Positions 1 through 12,700 of a DNA stretch of 64,000 bases are shown piece after piece. Made by a program: the position numbers and the translations under genes. The notes below the pieces were generated by a model. The model ran no database searches. It was not told the DNA's origin and saw only the letters and a list, made by a program, of their open reading frames with translations. Location of the stretch: NCBI RefSeq assembly GCF_001625195.1, contig NC_054389.1, positions 2,698,147-2,762,146 on the forward strand, given 5' to 3'. This stretch comes from Drechmeria coniospora (Eukaryota > Ascomycota > Sordariomycetes > Hypocreales > Ophiocordycipitaceae). Numbering within the stretch: position 1 is the first letter of the stretch; each line of letters begins with the position of its first letter.

Positions 1-1
1 T

Positions 2-503
2 CTACAGTCCTCGGTGCTGGACATGCGATGTCAGGGAGTGGGAGAGCCAACGGCGAAGGTTCAGGCTTCGTCGACATGGACGGCGGGCGCGGCGGGCGAG
101 AGTCTGGCGCTGTTTGCGAGCCCTGGGATAACCAAGGCTCGGCCACACCGGTCCGTGTCCAACGTGGAGGCAACGGCGTACAACGTGACTCCTCCGCTGG
201 AGCCCCTTGCGGGCACGGCATCGTCGCCGGATGCGGGACGGGTCGCGAGCACGTCGCAAGGTGCAGGAGGCCCCTCGGGAACGGGGCCGCTCGCTAGCAG
301 CCCTGAGGATCAGCGACACTTTGGTAGTGAGTCGAGGCCTACTCCGTGCGGCAATGCATGCGCTAACCGGCCGTCACCGGTCAGGCAGCTTGACCAGCCG
401 AATACGCAAGGAGTCACGGGAGTCGTCCAAGGAGGAGGGCAACTCCGGCAAGCCCAAGAAGGAAAAAAAGTCGGGATTGAGAGGAATCAGGGGATTCGTG
501 TAG
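2..503 (+). CDS. 3' end of an unrecognised gene (partial)
   Basis: Two exons join cleanly: 2..323 (open from the window edge) and 385..503, around an intron at 324..384 with a GTAGTG donor, a GCTAAC branch-like site and a TCAG acceptor. The joined reading runs from a Ser/Ala/Pro/Gly-rich low-complexity stretch into a strongly charged tail rich in Lys, Glu and Ser, and stops with GIRGFV. No domain is visible in this fragment, which looks like a disordered C-terminus. The start lies outside the window. I do not recognise the family. The splice call rests on the change of frame into a charged, stop-free tail, so it is moderately secure. Confidence 0.6.
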
Positions 504-2242
504 CGCTGCATGGACGCGTACGCAATGAGCAACGGGGCGCTGGAGATCATCATGGGATGAATTCGTGGCGCCCTGAGCCATGGTCGGCGTACAAGTAGCT
601 CGCTTTCCCATCCATCCGCGCAATAGGGGCATACGACAGCAAGGCTAGGAGGTATGGATGAGCTCCCCTTGGCTTAGGGACGATCGAGATGGGAGCGCGG
701 CCAGCCAGATGAACAGTCCCTCCAAATCCATCCAAACCTCCCAAGTGAGACGGCAGCACTAGACTTGTGTGTACACGTATTCATGTGCGAGTAGGCTGCG
801 TGTTTTAAAGTTTCCATCACTCGGTACCGGGCCCACCTGCATGTTGGTGCCACGTCCCGGGGTGTGACGGGCCGAGATGGCGAGGCGGGATTTTGTGAAC
901 GAGCTGTACATGCCTGGCAAGTATGTCCATGCCGTCCTTGATGGCGTTTGTCGGCCAAGTCGTGTGAGGGAGAGATGAGCGCTGAGGTGGGAACATCCCC
1001 CATCCCCCCATCACCTTGACGCTGGCCGATGGCGGTGGTCCCCTTCAGTTGTTGCATGTATCCGTTGCCGCCAGGCCGCGGTAAGGAATCCACCCGGGTC
1101 TATTCCATTTGTGTGAGCCATGGGGAGTGCTCAAAATGGCCATGTAGGAGAAGTCGAGGAAGATGAGAGGTTGAACCTGCGAGCGAGAGCGTCAGGGCGC
1201 ATCGGTGGGTTCTAGCTTGCGTGTCTCGAGGCGTTTGCCGTACTGGTCCCAAGCCTAGGGGGCGACTAACACTCGCGTAAGTGTCGACGCACTGCTACTG
1301 CCTCTGAGAAGCCATGTACGATCATTTAACCAGAGGGCAACATGGTGTACCGTTGAAGGACTGACAACACGTACCTACAGATACATACATCATGCACGTA
1401 CAAGTAGGCAACGGCAGGCAGAGCTCCGGCTAGCCCGGCGACGTTGCACTGCCCAAGGATGCGAGCTATGGACGCCGAGCGGCGTGAGGCGCACCCTCGA
1501 GACCCACCCGAGACGATCAGTTGTGGAGTCGGCGGGCCCGTATCGATACCCATGTGTTGGAGGTGTAATCCGTACAAGTACAAGTAAGTACTTACTCGTA
1601 CCATACACCTGCAAGTACAAGTATGCCGCGATGTGGTGCAAGTACTTGTAATAATACACTTTACCACTCCGTACTGCGTACTACTTTGTGAGAAATACAA
1701 CTTGTAAGTACTTGCAAGTATGAGCTTGTATTTGTACTCATAAGTGTCCTTGTAACAAGTACCATGTACAGTAGTACTTGCACTGAATACCTAGCAAGGC
1801 GTACAGTACTAAGTACTGTAACGGACTACCGAAGTAATTACGACAACACTAAGTGCAGTAGTTAAAGTGTCGCTGCCAGTACTCCGTACAAGCTGGATCA
1901 TAGACGAATGCCACTTCAAAGATGGGAGATGGCAATATAGGCGGCAGGAGGCAGCGACCTTCTAGTTTGCTGGCAACCACCATACCCAGCAAATATCTAA
2001 CCACGTTTTCCTCCTTCGAAAGCCTGCTGCCGAAGTACTACGACTCTCCATCATACAAATGGGCAACTTCCACCAGCCGCTACTCATCAGTCCATGCGGG
2101 AGGTAACAAGAGTACACTTACAGTTACATGTACACACCTTCGACAGGTCCAACTCCCCCTCGGACTCTCCCCTCCCCCCTTTCCGGAACAATAAATCGCC
2201 AGAAGACTCCGTCCCCTAATCTTCGCGGTTGAAGGTGGGACA
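504..2242. other. Gene-free intergenic region with a GTAC-rich part
   Basis: No open frame here looks like a gene. The first 800 bases are ordinary mixed sequence. From about 1560 to 1890 the sequence becomes dense in GTAC and in CAAGTACTTG-like words, ending with one exact GTACTCCGTAC at 1879..1889. The last 300 bases should contain the promoter of the GH17 glucanase gene that starts at 2243. Confidence 0.7.
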
Positions 2243-3796
2243 ATGCCTCCCTCTCCATCGCGGCTGCTGTTGGCGGCCGCTGTCGCTGCCACCTCGACAA
2301 GTGCCGCCTTCCAGGGATTCAACTATGCTTCGTCGTTCAATGACGGCAAGGCCAAGTCCCAGTCGGATTTTGAGTCCGAGTTCAAGACGGCGGCGGGACT
2401 CCAAGGCACCAACGGCAGCTTTAACAGCGCCCGCCTCTACACCATGGTGGTACGTCATGTCCTGTTTCACTGTCTTGTGGGCGGTGGATCTTGATCGCTG
2501 GCGTGACGATGACGCCCGCAACTGGCAAAGGCAAGACGTATGCTTTTCTAACTCCTCTCCCGACAGCAAGGGAGCACTGCCAATGAGCCGATCTCGGCCA
2601 TCCCTGCCGCCATCAGTACAAAAACGAGCCTTTTGCTCGGTATCTGGGCCTCGGCCGGCGAGTCCGTTTTCCTAAACGAACTGGCGGCGGTGGAGAAGAC
2701 GATTAAGCAGTACTGCGGCGCTCTGGACGGCCTGGTGGCCGGCATCTCCGTCGGAAGCGAAGATCTCTACCGCATCTCGCCCATCGGCATGGAGAATAGC
2801 CCGGATCCCGGTGCCAGTCCCGACACTCTCGTGAGCTACATCGAGCAGGTCCGGAAAACGGTCAAGGGGACCTGCCTGGATGTCCCCATCGGACACGTCG
2901 ATACCTGGACCGCCTATGTCAACGGGTCGAACAAGGCCGTCATCGACGCCGCCGACTGGCTGGGCATGGACGCCTACCCATACTACGAGGTGACGAAGCC
3001 GAACGGGATCGAAAATGCCAAGAGCCTCTTTCAGGCCGCTCTCGACCGCACCAAGGATGCTGCTGGCGGGAAGCCGGTCTGGGTCACCGAGACAGGCTGG
3101 CCATTGAGCGGAGAAACGGCCGGTGAGGCAGTGCCATCGATCGAGAACGCCAAGACCTTCTGGGACGACGTTGGCTGCCCCATGTTCGGCGAGACCAACG
3201 TCTGGTGGTTCACGCTCCAGGAAGGGTCCCCGCCGAGCCCCAAAGCGGCGTTCGGCGTCATCGGCTCCCAGCTCACGACGGTACCCTTGTTCGATCTGTC
3301 TTGCGACAAGGTCAAGACCGAGACGTCGTCCTCGAGCACGACGGCAACCTCGTCAAGCACGACCGGATCCTCGTCCCAGACCGAGACAGCGAATGTCACC
3401 GCTACAACCCATGGTTCGCTATCGGACACGAAGTCGGCCAGTGCATCGTCCGTCACGTACACTGACGGCAGCGGTAGCTCGTCTCCGGTTTCCACTTCAT
3501 CTGCGACGGCAGCTTCGACCAGTGCCCTGCCGACTGGCGTCACGGCCATAAAGGGCGACAGTACCGCGTCGTCGGCTGCCTTGCAGTCTCTCTCCACCTC
3601 CATTGGGAACCGTGGTTCCAGCGGGGTCTCCGTCGCCAGAGCAAGCACAAGCACCAGCCAGTCGACAAGCATCGCTGCCGCCACAGACAACCAGCCAACG
3701 TCGGCGCCGAGTCTCGAGGGCGCCGCAGGCCGGTTGAATCCGGTCGGTACGGCTGTCGTTGCCCTAGCGCTTGTCCTAGCTGTTGCCATTGTCTGA
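2243..3796 (+). CDS. eglC: GPI-anchored glucan endo-1,3-beta-glucosidase (GH17, EglC type)
   Basis: Exons 2243..2449 and 2567..3796 with a 117-bp intron give 478 residues. The protein is a secreted GH17 enzyme that would cut beta-1,3-glucan in the cell wall. In order: a signal peptide (about residues 1-21), the GH17 barrel to about residue 312, a long Ser/Thr-rich stalk (about 313-455) likely to be O-glycosylated, and a hydrophobic C-terminal tail ending [14 protein letters not shown] that fits a GPI-anchor signal. The acid/base glutamate lies in SVGSEDLY (about E134) and the nucleophile in VTETGWP (about E244); both are present, so the enzyme should be active. Length and order match fungal EglC proteins. 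The start is chosen because it opens directly into the signal peptide. The intron is needed to join ARLYTMV to the following QGSTANEP. Confidence 0.93.
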
Positions 3797-4850
3797 GCGA
3801 TGGATCGCTCGGCTCGACTCCTCTCGGCTGGGTTCTTGACCGCAGGAGATGTCCTTGTTTCATGGAGTTGTATCCGCATACCACTATCCTACATGCACGG
3901 TATACCCTGCATTAAATATTTGGGCCGAGTACTCTGCTACGGGCATTTTTGTTTCGCAACATCCCTCGGCATATGCATGCATATCGAGTCACAACGACGG
4001 CTGGGAACGGAAAACGATTCACGGATTTATTTTCCTAATGAAATATGCATGAATGGGGCCGCCTTGTTAGGTCTCGTGCGACTTGAAGTGCATTGCGATG
4101 AAATCTGCATTCCCCATGAGAGAGTCACCATTCTTGTTTGGTCGTTCTCGGCAGTTGATCGGGTTTTGCTACTTGCACGCGGCGAGCCCGAGTTAGAAGA
4201 AGGATTTGGCACGAAGTGGGACAGAGCCAGGCTCGCTTCCGTCTGAAAAAATTAGCAAGTGTTGTGGGACCGTCATCGGTCAACAGTCAGGGTCCTCGGG
4301 AGTGGGACGCCACACCGAGCGGCGATAATTATCTGCATACAAGTACTCCGTACGGAGTACGGAGTAAGACTACATGCATGTACAGACAGTAGTAGGTGGA
4401 CTTACAGTACACTTGTAATACAGTGTCGATCAAGCACGCAAATGCACATACTTACTCGCGCAAGGTTTGCCCTACTTACTTGACTTTTCTACGAATACCT
4501 GCCTCAAGTATTCGTACATTGAGCATTTATTTGTAAGTACTTCGTACGCCTGCATTTGAGAGTAAGTAATTAAGTACTCCGTTCTCGTACTCCGTACATG
4601 TAGAACGCATACACACATATACCCCCCTCCACCCGCACTCGTGGAGATCGGACTAGACTTGTCTGACTCGGTTCCCAATATCGGTATTCTAATCGAGCCG
4701 GCTGCTCGCTTCGTCGTGGGTATTACTATACTTACTTATAACGACTACTTGTACATGCAGTACAAACATCGACGGGTACACATTCATTATACTTTCAACC
4801 CTTTTTGTCGCCAACCCAACACCTCACCAGCGGTGGCAGGAACAAACGAG
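3797..4850. other. Intergenic region with GTAC-rich island
   Basis: No gene seen. Between about 4320 and 4790 there is a GTAC-rich island containing a perfect 18-bp palindrome GTACTCCGTACGGAGTAC at 4343..4360 and another GTACTCCGTAC at 4587..4597. The promoter of the following ZIP gene must lie inside or just beside this island. Confidence 0.7.
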
Positions 4851-6319
4851 ATGCAGTCCAAGTTCAGGGTTTGGTTGCTCGCAGCCGCGCTGCTCGTCAG
4901 TTTCGCCGCTTCCACCGGCACGACCACTGCCAGCACGGTGGAGAGCTTGAGCCTCGAGGAGCTGGACGAGCAACTTCAGGTGCCGTGGTCCTCCATGTCC
5001 TCCTTCTCACCCGATTCAACGGTGCGAGAGCTCACTCAGTCTCCTGCTGCAGTCATGCGCCATTGTTCAGGAGCTCAACGCTGCCAAACAAGACAAGCAC
5101 GAAGCCGAATCACAATCTCTCACCTTGCGACTCTTTGCCATCCTCTTCCCGAGCTCCCACCCTGCCATCAACGCGCTTCTCGCAACGCTTTACATCTCTG
5201 GCCCGCCCAACTTTCTGCTCGCTCTGTGCCCGACCAACATTGATCCCTCATCGCTGAGCGTCATGGTGGCCTTTGCCGTCGGCGGCCTGCTCGGCGACAC
5301 TCTCTTTCACCTGCTACCCGAGATCTTTCTCGGCGAGGACGAAGCCGACCGGGCCCGCTTTGTGCTCGTTCAGCCCAACAGGAATATCGTTTTGGGATTG
5401 GCCATCCTCGTCGGCTTCATGACCTTTGTCGCCATTGATAAGGGACTGAGGATTGCCACCGGTGGCCAGGGGCATGACCACAGCCACCACAACCACCACG
5501 ACGACTCCGTCAAGCCGAAGCAGGTGGACGACGTTGCGGCCGTAGGTGCCCGGACGACCGGTGCCGGTGCCTCCAACGGCCAAGTCAAGTCGAGGAAGAA
5601 GAATGCGAAAAAGAGCGGCCATGATGTGGCCGAGACAGCCACGCAGGTCAACCCAAGTGTCAAGCTGGGCGGATATCTCAACCTCATGTGGGTCGCTGGC
5701 GACTACCAGGTTCTTCTCCTGTCTGCCACCTGCTGATACCCCACAAGCGCAGATGCCATACACAATGTCACCGATGGCCTCGCCATGTCGGCTAGTTTTT
5801 ACGCCTCGCCAACCATCGGTGCCACCACCACCGTCGCCGTCTTCTTCCACGAGATCCCCCACGAGGTCGGTGACTTTGCCTTGCTCATCCAGTCCGGTTT
5901 CTCGAAGCGTGCCGCCATGGCCTCGCAGTTTCTTACCGCACTCGGTGCCCTACTCGGTACACTCATAGGCATCGCCGTCCAGGAGCTGGGCGGAGGCAGC
6001 ACGGCAAGCGGCGAGATGGGCATGATGCGCAACGCAGGCCTCTGGGGAACCAGCCTGGTACGTCTTGATCCTCAGGCTCCGCTCCTTTCCTTTCAGATAT
6101 GACGGCGCTTGCTAACGCATGTGTCACCTGTAGACGTGGGGCGATATGCTTCTCCCCTTCACCGCCGGCACATTCCTCTACGTCGGTACCGTGGCTGTCA
6201 TTCCTGAACTTCTCGAGACTGGTGACAACAAGATGCAGGACCTTCGCAAGTCATTGTTGCAGTTCACGGCCGTCGCAGCTGGTGCTGGAGTGATGCTCTA
6301 TATCTCGTGGCATAACTGA
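4851..6319 (+). CDS. YKE4: ZIP-family zinc transporter, LIV-1/Yke4 type
   Basis: Four exons (4851..4979, 5053..5687, 5748..6057, 6134..6319) give 419 residues. ZIP proteins move Zn2+ into the cytosol; the Yke4/SLC39A7 branch works in the ER or Golgi. A signal peptide (about 1-25) is followed by a short lumenal stretch and then the membrane domain. A His-rich cytosolic loop (about 181-193, GHDHSHHNHH) is typical of the branch. Metal-site motifs are intact: HNVTDG (about 260-265) and HEIPHEVGD (about 289-297). The second intron (5688..5747) is placed so that NLIADAIHN is restored; a naive reading runs into a stop at 5736. The first donor, GTGCCG, is weak but the only one that keeps LQ-SCAIVQELN in frame. 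Confidence 0.92.
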
Positions 6320-7131
6320 GATTTGGGAGAACATAGAAAGGAACCATGGCTTCGCAACGTTTTGACGTGTTGCATGGTTTCCTTGAGGCGATGTAAGATT
6401 GCAATTTCTACTCAAGCATAGTGGTACATATGAGGGTTTCCGTTGCTGGATGTCAAATCCAATTTTCATGCAATCCGACGAGGTTTGTTTTTCGTAGATG
6501 CATGCATGTATGTACGCAGTATCGTCGCTTGCAAACCGTGAAAGCGGAGAACGTTTACGTATACTTATATCAGACAATACTTACTGGTGAAGCTGGGTAA
6601 TGATTATTTTTTGGCTCGTCATTGCACCCCGTTGTGTGCTGCCTCGCCGGTCAATCCAACCCACATGCTGGCTGTAATTTGGGTATCCCCGTAATAACTA
6701 GGACTTCAGGCCGGTTTGCACGTGCACAGGATAAAATCTCTTCCATTGATCCAGAGTAATTCTTCAAGCCTTTCTATGTAGTGTTCTTGTGAAAATTACC
6801 TATAAGTCTAATGGTAAGTTTTGTTTTCTTCCTCCAAATACAATGCATCATCAGTTGCATCTCGGATGCCATCAGCATTTGTGGTTGTGAAGTCTCCGGC
6901 CCCCCCCCCCAGCACCCCATTTAACTACCTACTTCTAGTACGGGTACGGAGGTAGAGACTTGCGCCGTTCATCCTTCCCCATCCATCCAACAACCAGTGA
7001 GCCAACCAACAGGTGCACCAACAACTCCATACGAACATCGCTCGAGACGAACCCTTCCATGCGCCGCTCGTGACTTGCATCAATTCGGACGCCGCTTTCC
7101 CCGTCACGTCCTTGCGCTCCGAGCAACAGCC
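6320..7131. other. Intergenic region with a poly-C run
   Basis: Nothing gene-like seen. An 11-base cytosine run sits at 6900..6910. It lies about 220 bases before the POP5 start and is probably part of its promoter or leader. Confidence 0.7.
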
Positions 7132-7775
7132 ATGGTTCGGATCAAGGAGCGATATCTTCTCGTCAACATCGTCTACCCGCCCACCGCCATCGCCCAAGCG
7201 AATTTTCCCGGTCCTGTCGTCCTACACCAGCCTACCTTGGAGAAGCTGACGCCCCAGGCGCTTCTCAAGGCCATCCGCGCCGAGGTAGGCACTCTCTTTG
7301 GTGAATATGGCGTGGGCGCGCTTCAGGGTCATCTCTCAGGTACGCACGACCTCCTGCCGACGGTGGCAGGACCAGAACGACAATATCTTGATATGGAAGC
7401 TGATGTTCTACATTTTCTACGTCCCCAGTTAAATACCTGTCCCTTGCGACGTCTACATGTATCCTCCGATGTCCCAGAAAACACTTCCAGATGGTCTGGG
7501 CTGCACTGACCATGATGGACCGCGTCCCCGTCAAGGATGGCCGCTCATGCATCTTCCGTGTCATCCGCGTCAGCGGCACCATGAGGAAGGCCGAGGAGGA
7601 AACTATTAGGCAAGCCCGAATGCTCATCCTGGAAGCCAAGATGGATGCCTCATGCAGAAAATCTCCGACTATCCCCGCCGTGGGCGACCCTCAAGCTCAA
7701 GCCCTCCTCACGCTACCCTCGCTCTCAACCGACTTGGGCGACGACGACGCCATGGATGACGACGATGGAAGATAA
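7132..7775 (+). CDS. POP5: RNase P / RNase MRP subunit Pop5
   Basis: Exons 7132..7339 and 7429..7775 give 184 residues. Pop5 is a protein subunit of nuclear RNase P (tRNA 5' processing) and RNase MRP (rRNA processing). The N-terminus MVRIKERYLLVNIVYP is the family hallmark; the middle continues with AIRAEVGTLFGEYGVG and, after the intron, with SVKYLSLATSTCILRCPRKHFQMVWAALT, the usual Rpp14/Pop5 core. The C-terminus ends in an acidic tail (DDDAMDDDDG), which is common in fungal members. The intron is phase 1 and its removal restores the conserved core. The gene is convergent with GPN2, whose stop lies only 23 bases away, so the two transcripts almost certainly overlap. Confidence 0.92.
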
Positions 7776-7798
7776 TCCTATTCTGCACATTTCTGCAT

Positions 7799-9012
7799 CT
7801 ATGGCTTCTTCCTAACCACGTTAACTCCACTGTTGGCTGGTATCGACATATCCCCAAAGTCGGGATCCATCTCCCCCTCCTGCGAGGGCGGATCAACCAC
7901 CTGCGACTGTCCCAACTCGGCCGCCTGTTTCTCAGCGACCCTAGCCTGTTCCTCTTCAGCCTCGCGCTCGAGCCGGTCATGCTCTTCCTTTTGGTCGATC
8001 CACCTCTCCTGCAAGTCTTCAACGTCCAACATGGACGACTCGTTCCTCATGGCAACGGCCCAGATGGTGTCGTTGGCCCCTTCGGCGCCTCCAAACACGT
8101 AGCCGCCCGCACGGTCAATCACTCGCAGCAGGTGCATCATGCTCTTTTTATTCTCCACCGCAAGCACCTCGTACCGCACCATCCCATAGCTCTGGATCAT
8201 GTTGGCGACGGCCTCGTTGAGGCGGCCGAATTTCTTGCTACGCAGAGCCGGCGATTCCGCTTCCAGGAATGGAGTGAGATGGTTGAGGTCGTCGACATCG
8301 GTATAGAACTCGAGGTTGAATGGTAGCTCGTCGTACGACGACACCTTGTCAATCTTGGACAGTACATTGATATGCGGCATGTCCATCTGGATCATTGCTC
8401 GGAGGGATAGGAGGACGTTGGAAATATACAGGGACGGTTGAGTGACCGAGAAGGAGTCGGAGAGGTGGACGCAAACGAACTGTCTCCCGGACCGAAGTTA
8501 TTAGCGTTTTGTCATCGCGAGGCTGCTGCACTCTGTCGGAGCTCACCCTGAAGCCGAGTTTTTGCAGCTTGTAGAAGATGTTTCGAAGAGAGTTGTGGTG
8601 GGTATATAGCTCGACTTGACCAGGACAGTCGAAGAGAACGTAGTCGTCCTCGAACTCCTTCAGCCCCTCTGCGAGCCACTCAAAGTTGTTTTCTAACTCT
8701 TCCAATGCGTACAATATCCCGCCATTCGGTCCGAGCCCATCTTCCTTCATAATGTCTTCCAGTTTCACCAAGCTGCGTATGTCGAGGGCCGATGGATAGT
8801 TGGTGTGGTCGTTGGCGGGATCGAGGTTGATGACCGAACACGCGCGGCCGATGGCGCCCAAGAACTGATGCACTGGCCAGCTTCCACGTTAGTTGCCTTC
8901 CAAGCGTCTCATATGCAATCATATCGTAGGATGTTGACCACAACTTACTGCCATCGCAATAGGTGCTCTTGCCAGCACCAGGGCTGCCGAGGACAAGCTG
9001 CGCAAACGGCAT
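7799..9012 (-). CDS. GPN2: GPN-loop GTPase 2
   Basis: Three exons on the minus strand (9012..8949, 8872..8547, 8479..7799) give 356 residues. GPN GTPases help assemble RNA polymerase II and bring it into the nucleus. Visible motifs are the P-loop GSPGAGKST (about 9-17), the defining Gly-Pro-Asn loop in LGPNGG (about 69-71), the DCPGQVEL switch motif and the base-recognition motif SKID. A charged, Glu-rich coiled-coil stretch and an acidic tail follow. The first intron (8873..8948) splits the codon just after the P-loop region (YCDG-MHQF), and the second (8480..8546) falls in the LGFR-FVCVHLSDS segment. It is divergent from NTE1, with 772 bases between the two starts. Confidence 0.93.
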
Positions 9013-9784
9013 CTGGACGGCGGAGAAAACGATCTGATAAAATCAACAGCACATGATTATCTCGGGGAAAGAGAGTCTGCGCCCGAGGTGTGACGTTTCC
9101 TCTGTGGTTTTGAATGACCACTGTATAGTATGTGTTCGTGCTCGTGAACGTTAACGAGAACGATTGGCGGGTGAATGTTCGGCCTCCATCCTCGTGGGTG
9201 GGTACTAACTAATAATTGCGAGTGCACCGTACTCCGTACTTAAGTAAGTATTGTACTTACTCCGGACTTACTTGCAAGTTCAAAGTACAGTATTAACTAA
9301 TTACCGCACATGTACGGAGTACGGTGTACTTATTGACTCCGTACTGCACTCCGTAATACCTAATGAGTTCCAGCACTCAGTAGGTACTTTTACTACGAGT
9401 AATACATGTAAGCTTAGTATTTGTGCAGTCACTACTCCGTAGTGAGTCCACGTAAGTACATGTGCTTACAATACTCCGTACTAACACGCACCTCTTGCAA
9501 GCAAGGACTGGTATTTAGTGTACGGAGCACACGTACTTTAGGTGGTCAGTTGACCTATTGTTTCGGCGAAGCCTCGGGTCAGGGAAGTGGGGTCGTCAAT
9601 GGTTCAGGAACCACAATCCACCCACCACCACTAAAAGCAAGCTTGCCATTTGTTTTCTTCCTTTCCAAAACTCTCCCTCCCTCTCCCTCCCCCTCTCCCT
9701 CCCTTCCTTCGCATCAAACGCTCGCCTCGCGCGCCCGTTACCCACAATGCTGGCCTGCTGTTGCGCAGAGCAGCACTCACAGCC
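9013..9784. promoter_or_regulatory. Divergent GPN2 / NTE1 promoter region
   Basis: This is the shared upstream region of two divergent genes. It holds a GTAC-rich island (about 9200-9540) with GTACTCCGTAC at 9229..9239 and GTACGGAGTAC at 9312..9322. It also has a long CT-rich tract (about 9655-9712) close to the NTE1 start, a common feature of fungal core promoters and leaders. Confidence 0.6.
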
Positions 9785-12700
9785 ATGGCATCGGACATGT
9801 CAAGCGTCACAGAACTGGCCAGTGGCATCTCCCATGGCCTTGGAGAGTCCCTGGTTTCACCAACTTTGTTACCCTCCGCCGCCGTAAACACCACCGCCAA
9901 TGACGAAGTTGCATACGCATACGGCTGGTTCGGCCTCATCGGCTGGCTGCTTCTCTCCATCATCAACCTTGTTTCCACCATCCTATACTGGGTGATACGT
10001 ATTGCCACGTTCAACGTGCCCGTCATCCTTTACACACTCTTCTCCACGAGTTGGACGGTGACAATGAATGCCACCACGCTGTGCGCTTGCCCCCGTGTCG
10101 ACCTGGCTTGTTCTGCGCTTACCCATTCCATAGTATGTTCATCATGGCGGGCCTCGTGTCAGCCGTGAGCTGGGTCGTGAGGTACCGCATCCTCAACATT
10201 TACTCCCGACTACCCCCTGAGCCTCAACGCAAGGAACCGGAGATCGACCTTTTTCCTGACACGCACGAGGAAGGTACAAAGTCCGGCTTGTCTAGCTATC
10301 TTGACGAGTTCCTGAGCGCCATTAAAATATTTGGCTACCTCGAACGGCCAGTCTTCCATGAGCTCACTCGCAGCATGCAAACCAGAAAGCTTATCGCTGG
10401 CGAGACGATCAATCTCGAGGAAGAAAAGGGCTTCTGCATCGTCGTTGACGGCCTGGTCGAGATTTTCGTTAAATCCGGCCACAATCCCAGAGTACCTCTT
10501 CGCTCGCACCAAGCCGACTTGGACTTGGACTCGGACGATGAAGGCGTTGCCCCCGGCCAGCAACGCTATCAACTTCTGACAGAGGTTCGCAACGGTGCTC
10601 CCATGTCCTCGCTTTTCTCCATCATGTCGCTGTTCACGGAAGACGTCAAACTACGCCAGAGCGAGGACGAGTCTCTGCGCATGCCGGCTGCCGCCGAAGA
10701 CGCGTACCAGCGCCGCCCAGCTGGAGAATCAGACGTTCCGAGTGACAATGACGCTCTATTTTCCATGCCGAACACGCCCCATCTAGATGGAAATCCTCGC
10801 CGTCCCAGTCTGCGGTCGGATGTGCAACCCAGTGTGCACATTGCATCGTCCAGGATTTCTCCGATGTCTCTTGATGAGCCCGGTCCCTCGCCCGCTCATC
10901 CTTACCAGCGGCCCGGCATGCCGCATCGCATGGCATCCAGTTCTGCCCACCCGGATATTATTGCTCGCGCAACCAAGGACACGACGATTGCCATCATTCC
11001 GGCAAGTGCGTTCCGTCGTCTCATTCGGATATATCCCAAAGCAACGTCACACATTGTCCATGTCATCCTTTCCCGATTTCAGAGGGTCACTTTGTCCCAT
11101 GCCTTCAACTACCTAGGCCTAACTAGCGAGGTCTTGCAAACGGAGAAGAGCATGATCAAGTACACTAATTGTCAGCTCCCGAATATGCTCCGCGGAGACG
11201 CCTTGTCGCGCTTGAAGGAAAAGTTCAGCCGTGAACGTGAAAAGATCACCGGAGACGCCGAAGGCAAGGGTATTGCCTTGCACAACGCAGCTGCTACGCG
11301 TCGGCGGCGCTCCAGCAGCACCACCCTCCGCAAGGAGGCCATTCTGTCCTCCATGGCCAAACACGTTCCCGTGCCGATGACCTCGAGTGTGATTTCTCCG
11401 CTGCGAGAACGCGCCTCGCCGCATCGATCGAATCCGGGCGACCTCTTAATTGATATCCACCTAAGCCGTACGTCTAGCCGCATGGCTGCTTCAGGATTGT
11501 TGGCGGACTCGTTAGATCCCTTTAGGATGGACGTTTCCAGCCCTCTAGAGCAGAGATCCTTCAACCCATTCGACCCTCAGAGACAGGCACGGATCTCCAA
11601 GGATCCCCGTGAGTCCATCGACGAGGACAATCTCTTCAGGTCCTCAATCTTGGAGTGCATATTCAAGTCTCTGGGGTTTGGAGATGGCACTGCAGCGTCG
11701 GGAGAGACGGAGTCGATGGATGGATCGCCTAGGCTTGTGTCGACTGACCAGAGGCGCAATAGGGTCTTATATACGAACAATGCCTTCGGCTCCATGGGCC
11801 CCTTAGAAAGCTCGATGGACGGGGACACGGAGTCCTTGACGTCAGCGGGTGTGGCCATGCATTCGTCGCCAAGTGCGCAGGCTCTATCACTGGAAATGCG
11901 GGACGAAGTCGAGATTGTCTTCTTTCCAAAGGGAGCCGTCCTTGTGGAGCAGGGCGAGAGAAATCCCGGGTTGTACTACGTCGTGGACGGGTTCCTGGAC
12001 ATTGGTACGAGCCGCAGCCAAGGCTCGCAGAGCATCTTCAAGATGCCCGGCCCAGAGACTCTCAACGCTCGGGACAGAAGCAAAGAGCCGGGCGAGCCTG
12101 ATACCCCTGGGTCGCAGGATCAAGCCAATCGCCGAAATATTGCACTGGTCAAGCCAGGTGGCCTGGCTGGCTACATCGGGAGCGTGTCGTCATACAGGTC
12201 TTTCATCGACGTGGTGGCCAAGACAGATGTCTATGTCGGCTTCCTGCCTCGAGCTTCTCTGGAGAGGATTATCGACAGATACCCGATTGTACTCCTCACC
12301 ATGGCCAAAAGGTTGACCAACTTGTTGCCGCGTCTCATCCTCCACATTGACTTCGCCCTGGAATGGGTTCAAGTCAATGCGGGCCAGGTCATATACCATG
12401 ACGGCGACGAAAGTGATGCAATATACATCGTTCTGAACGGTCGTTTGAGGCTTGTCGAGGTTAAAAAGGACGGCGGCATGGCCGCCTTGGCCGAATACGG
12501 CCAGGGCGAGAGCGTCGGCGAGCTTGAGGTGCTCACGGAATCGGCGCGCGCAGGGACGTTGCATGCGATCCGAGACACTGAGTTGGTCAAGTTTCCGCGG
12601 ACTCTATTCAACAGCCTTGCCCAAGAGCATCCCAACATAACGATCAAAATCTCAAAAATCATCGCGTCTCGAATGAGGGCTGCCGTGGATGATCCGTCGA

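Noticed and set aside
3031..3879. A 282-codon open frame antisense to the GH17 glucanase gene.
   Set aside because: It mirrors the Ser/Thr-rich stalk of the true gene and has no independent domain content.
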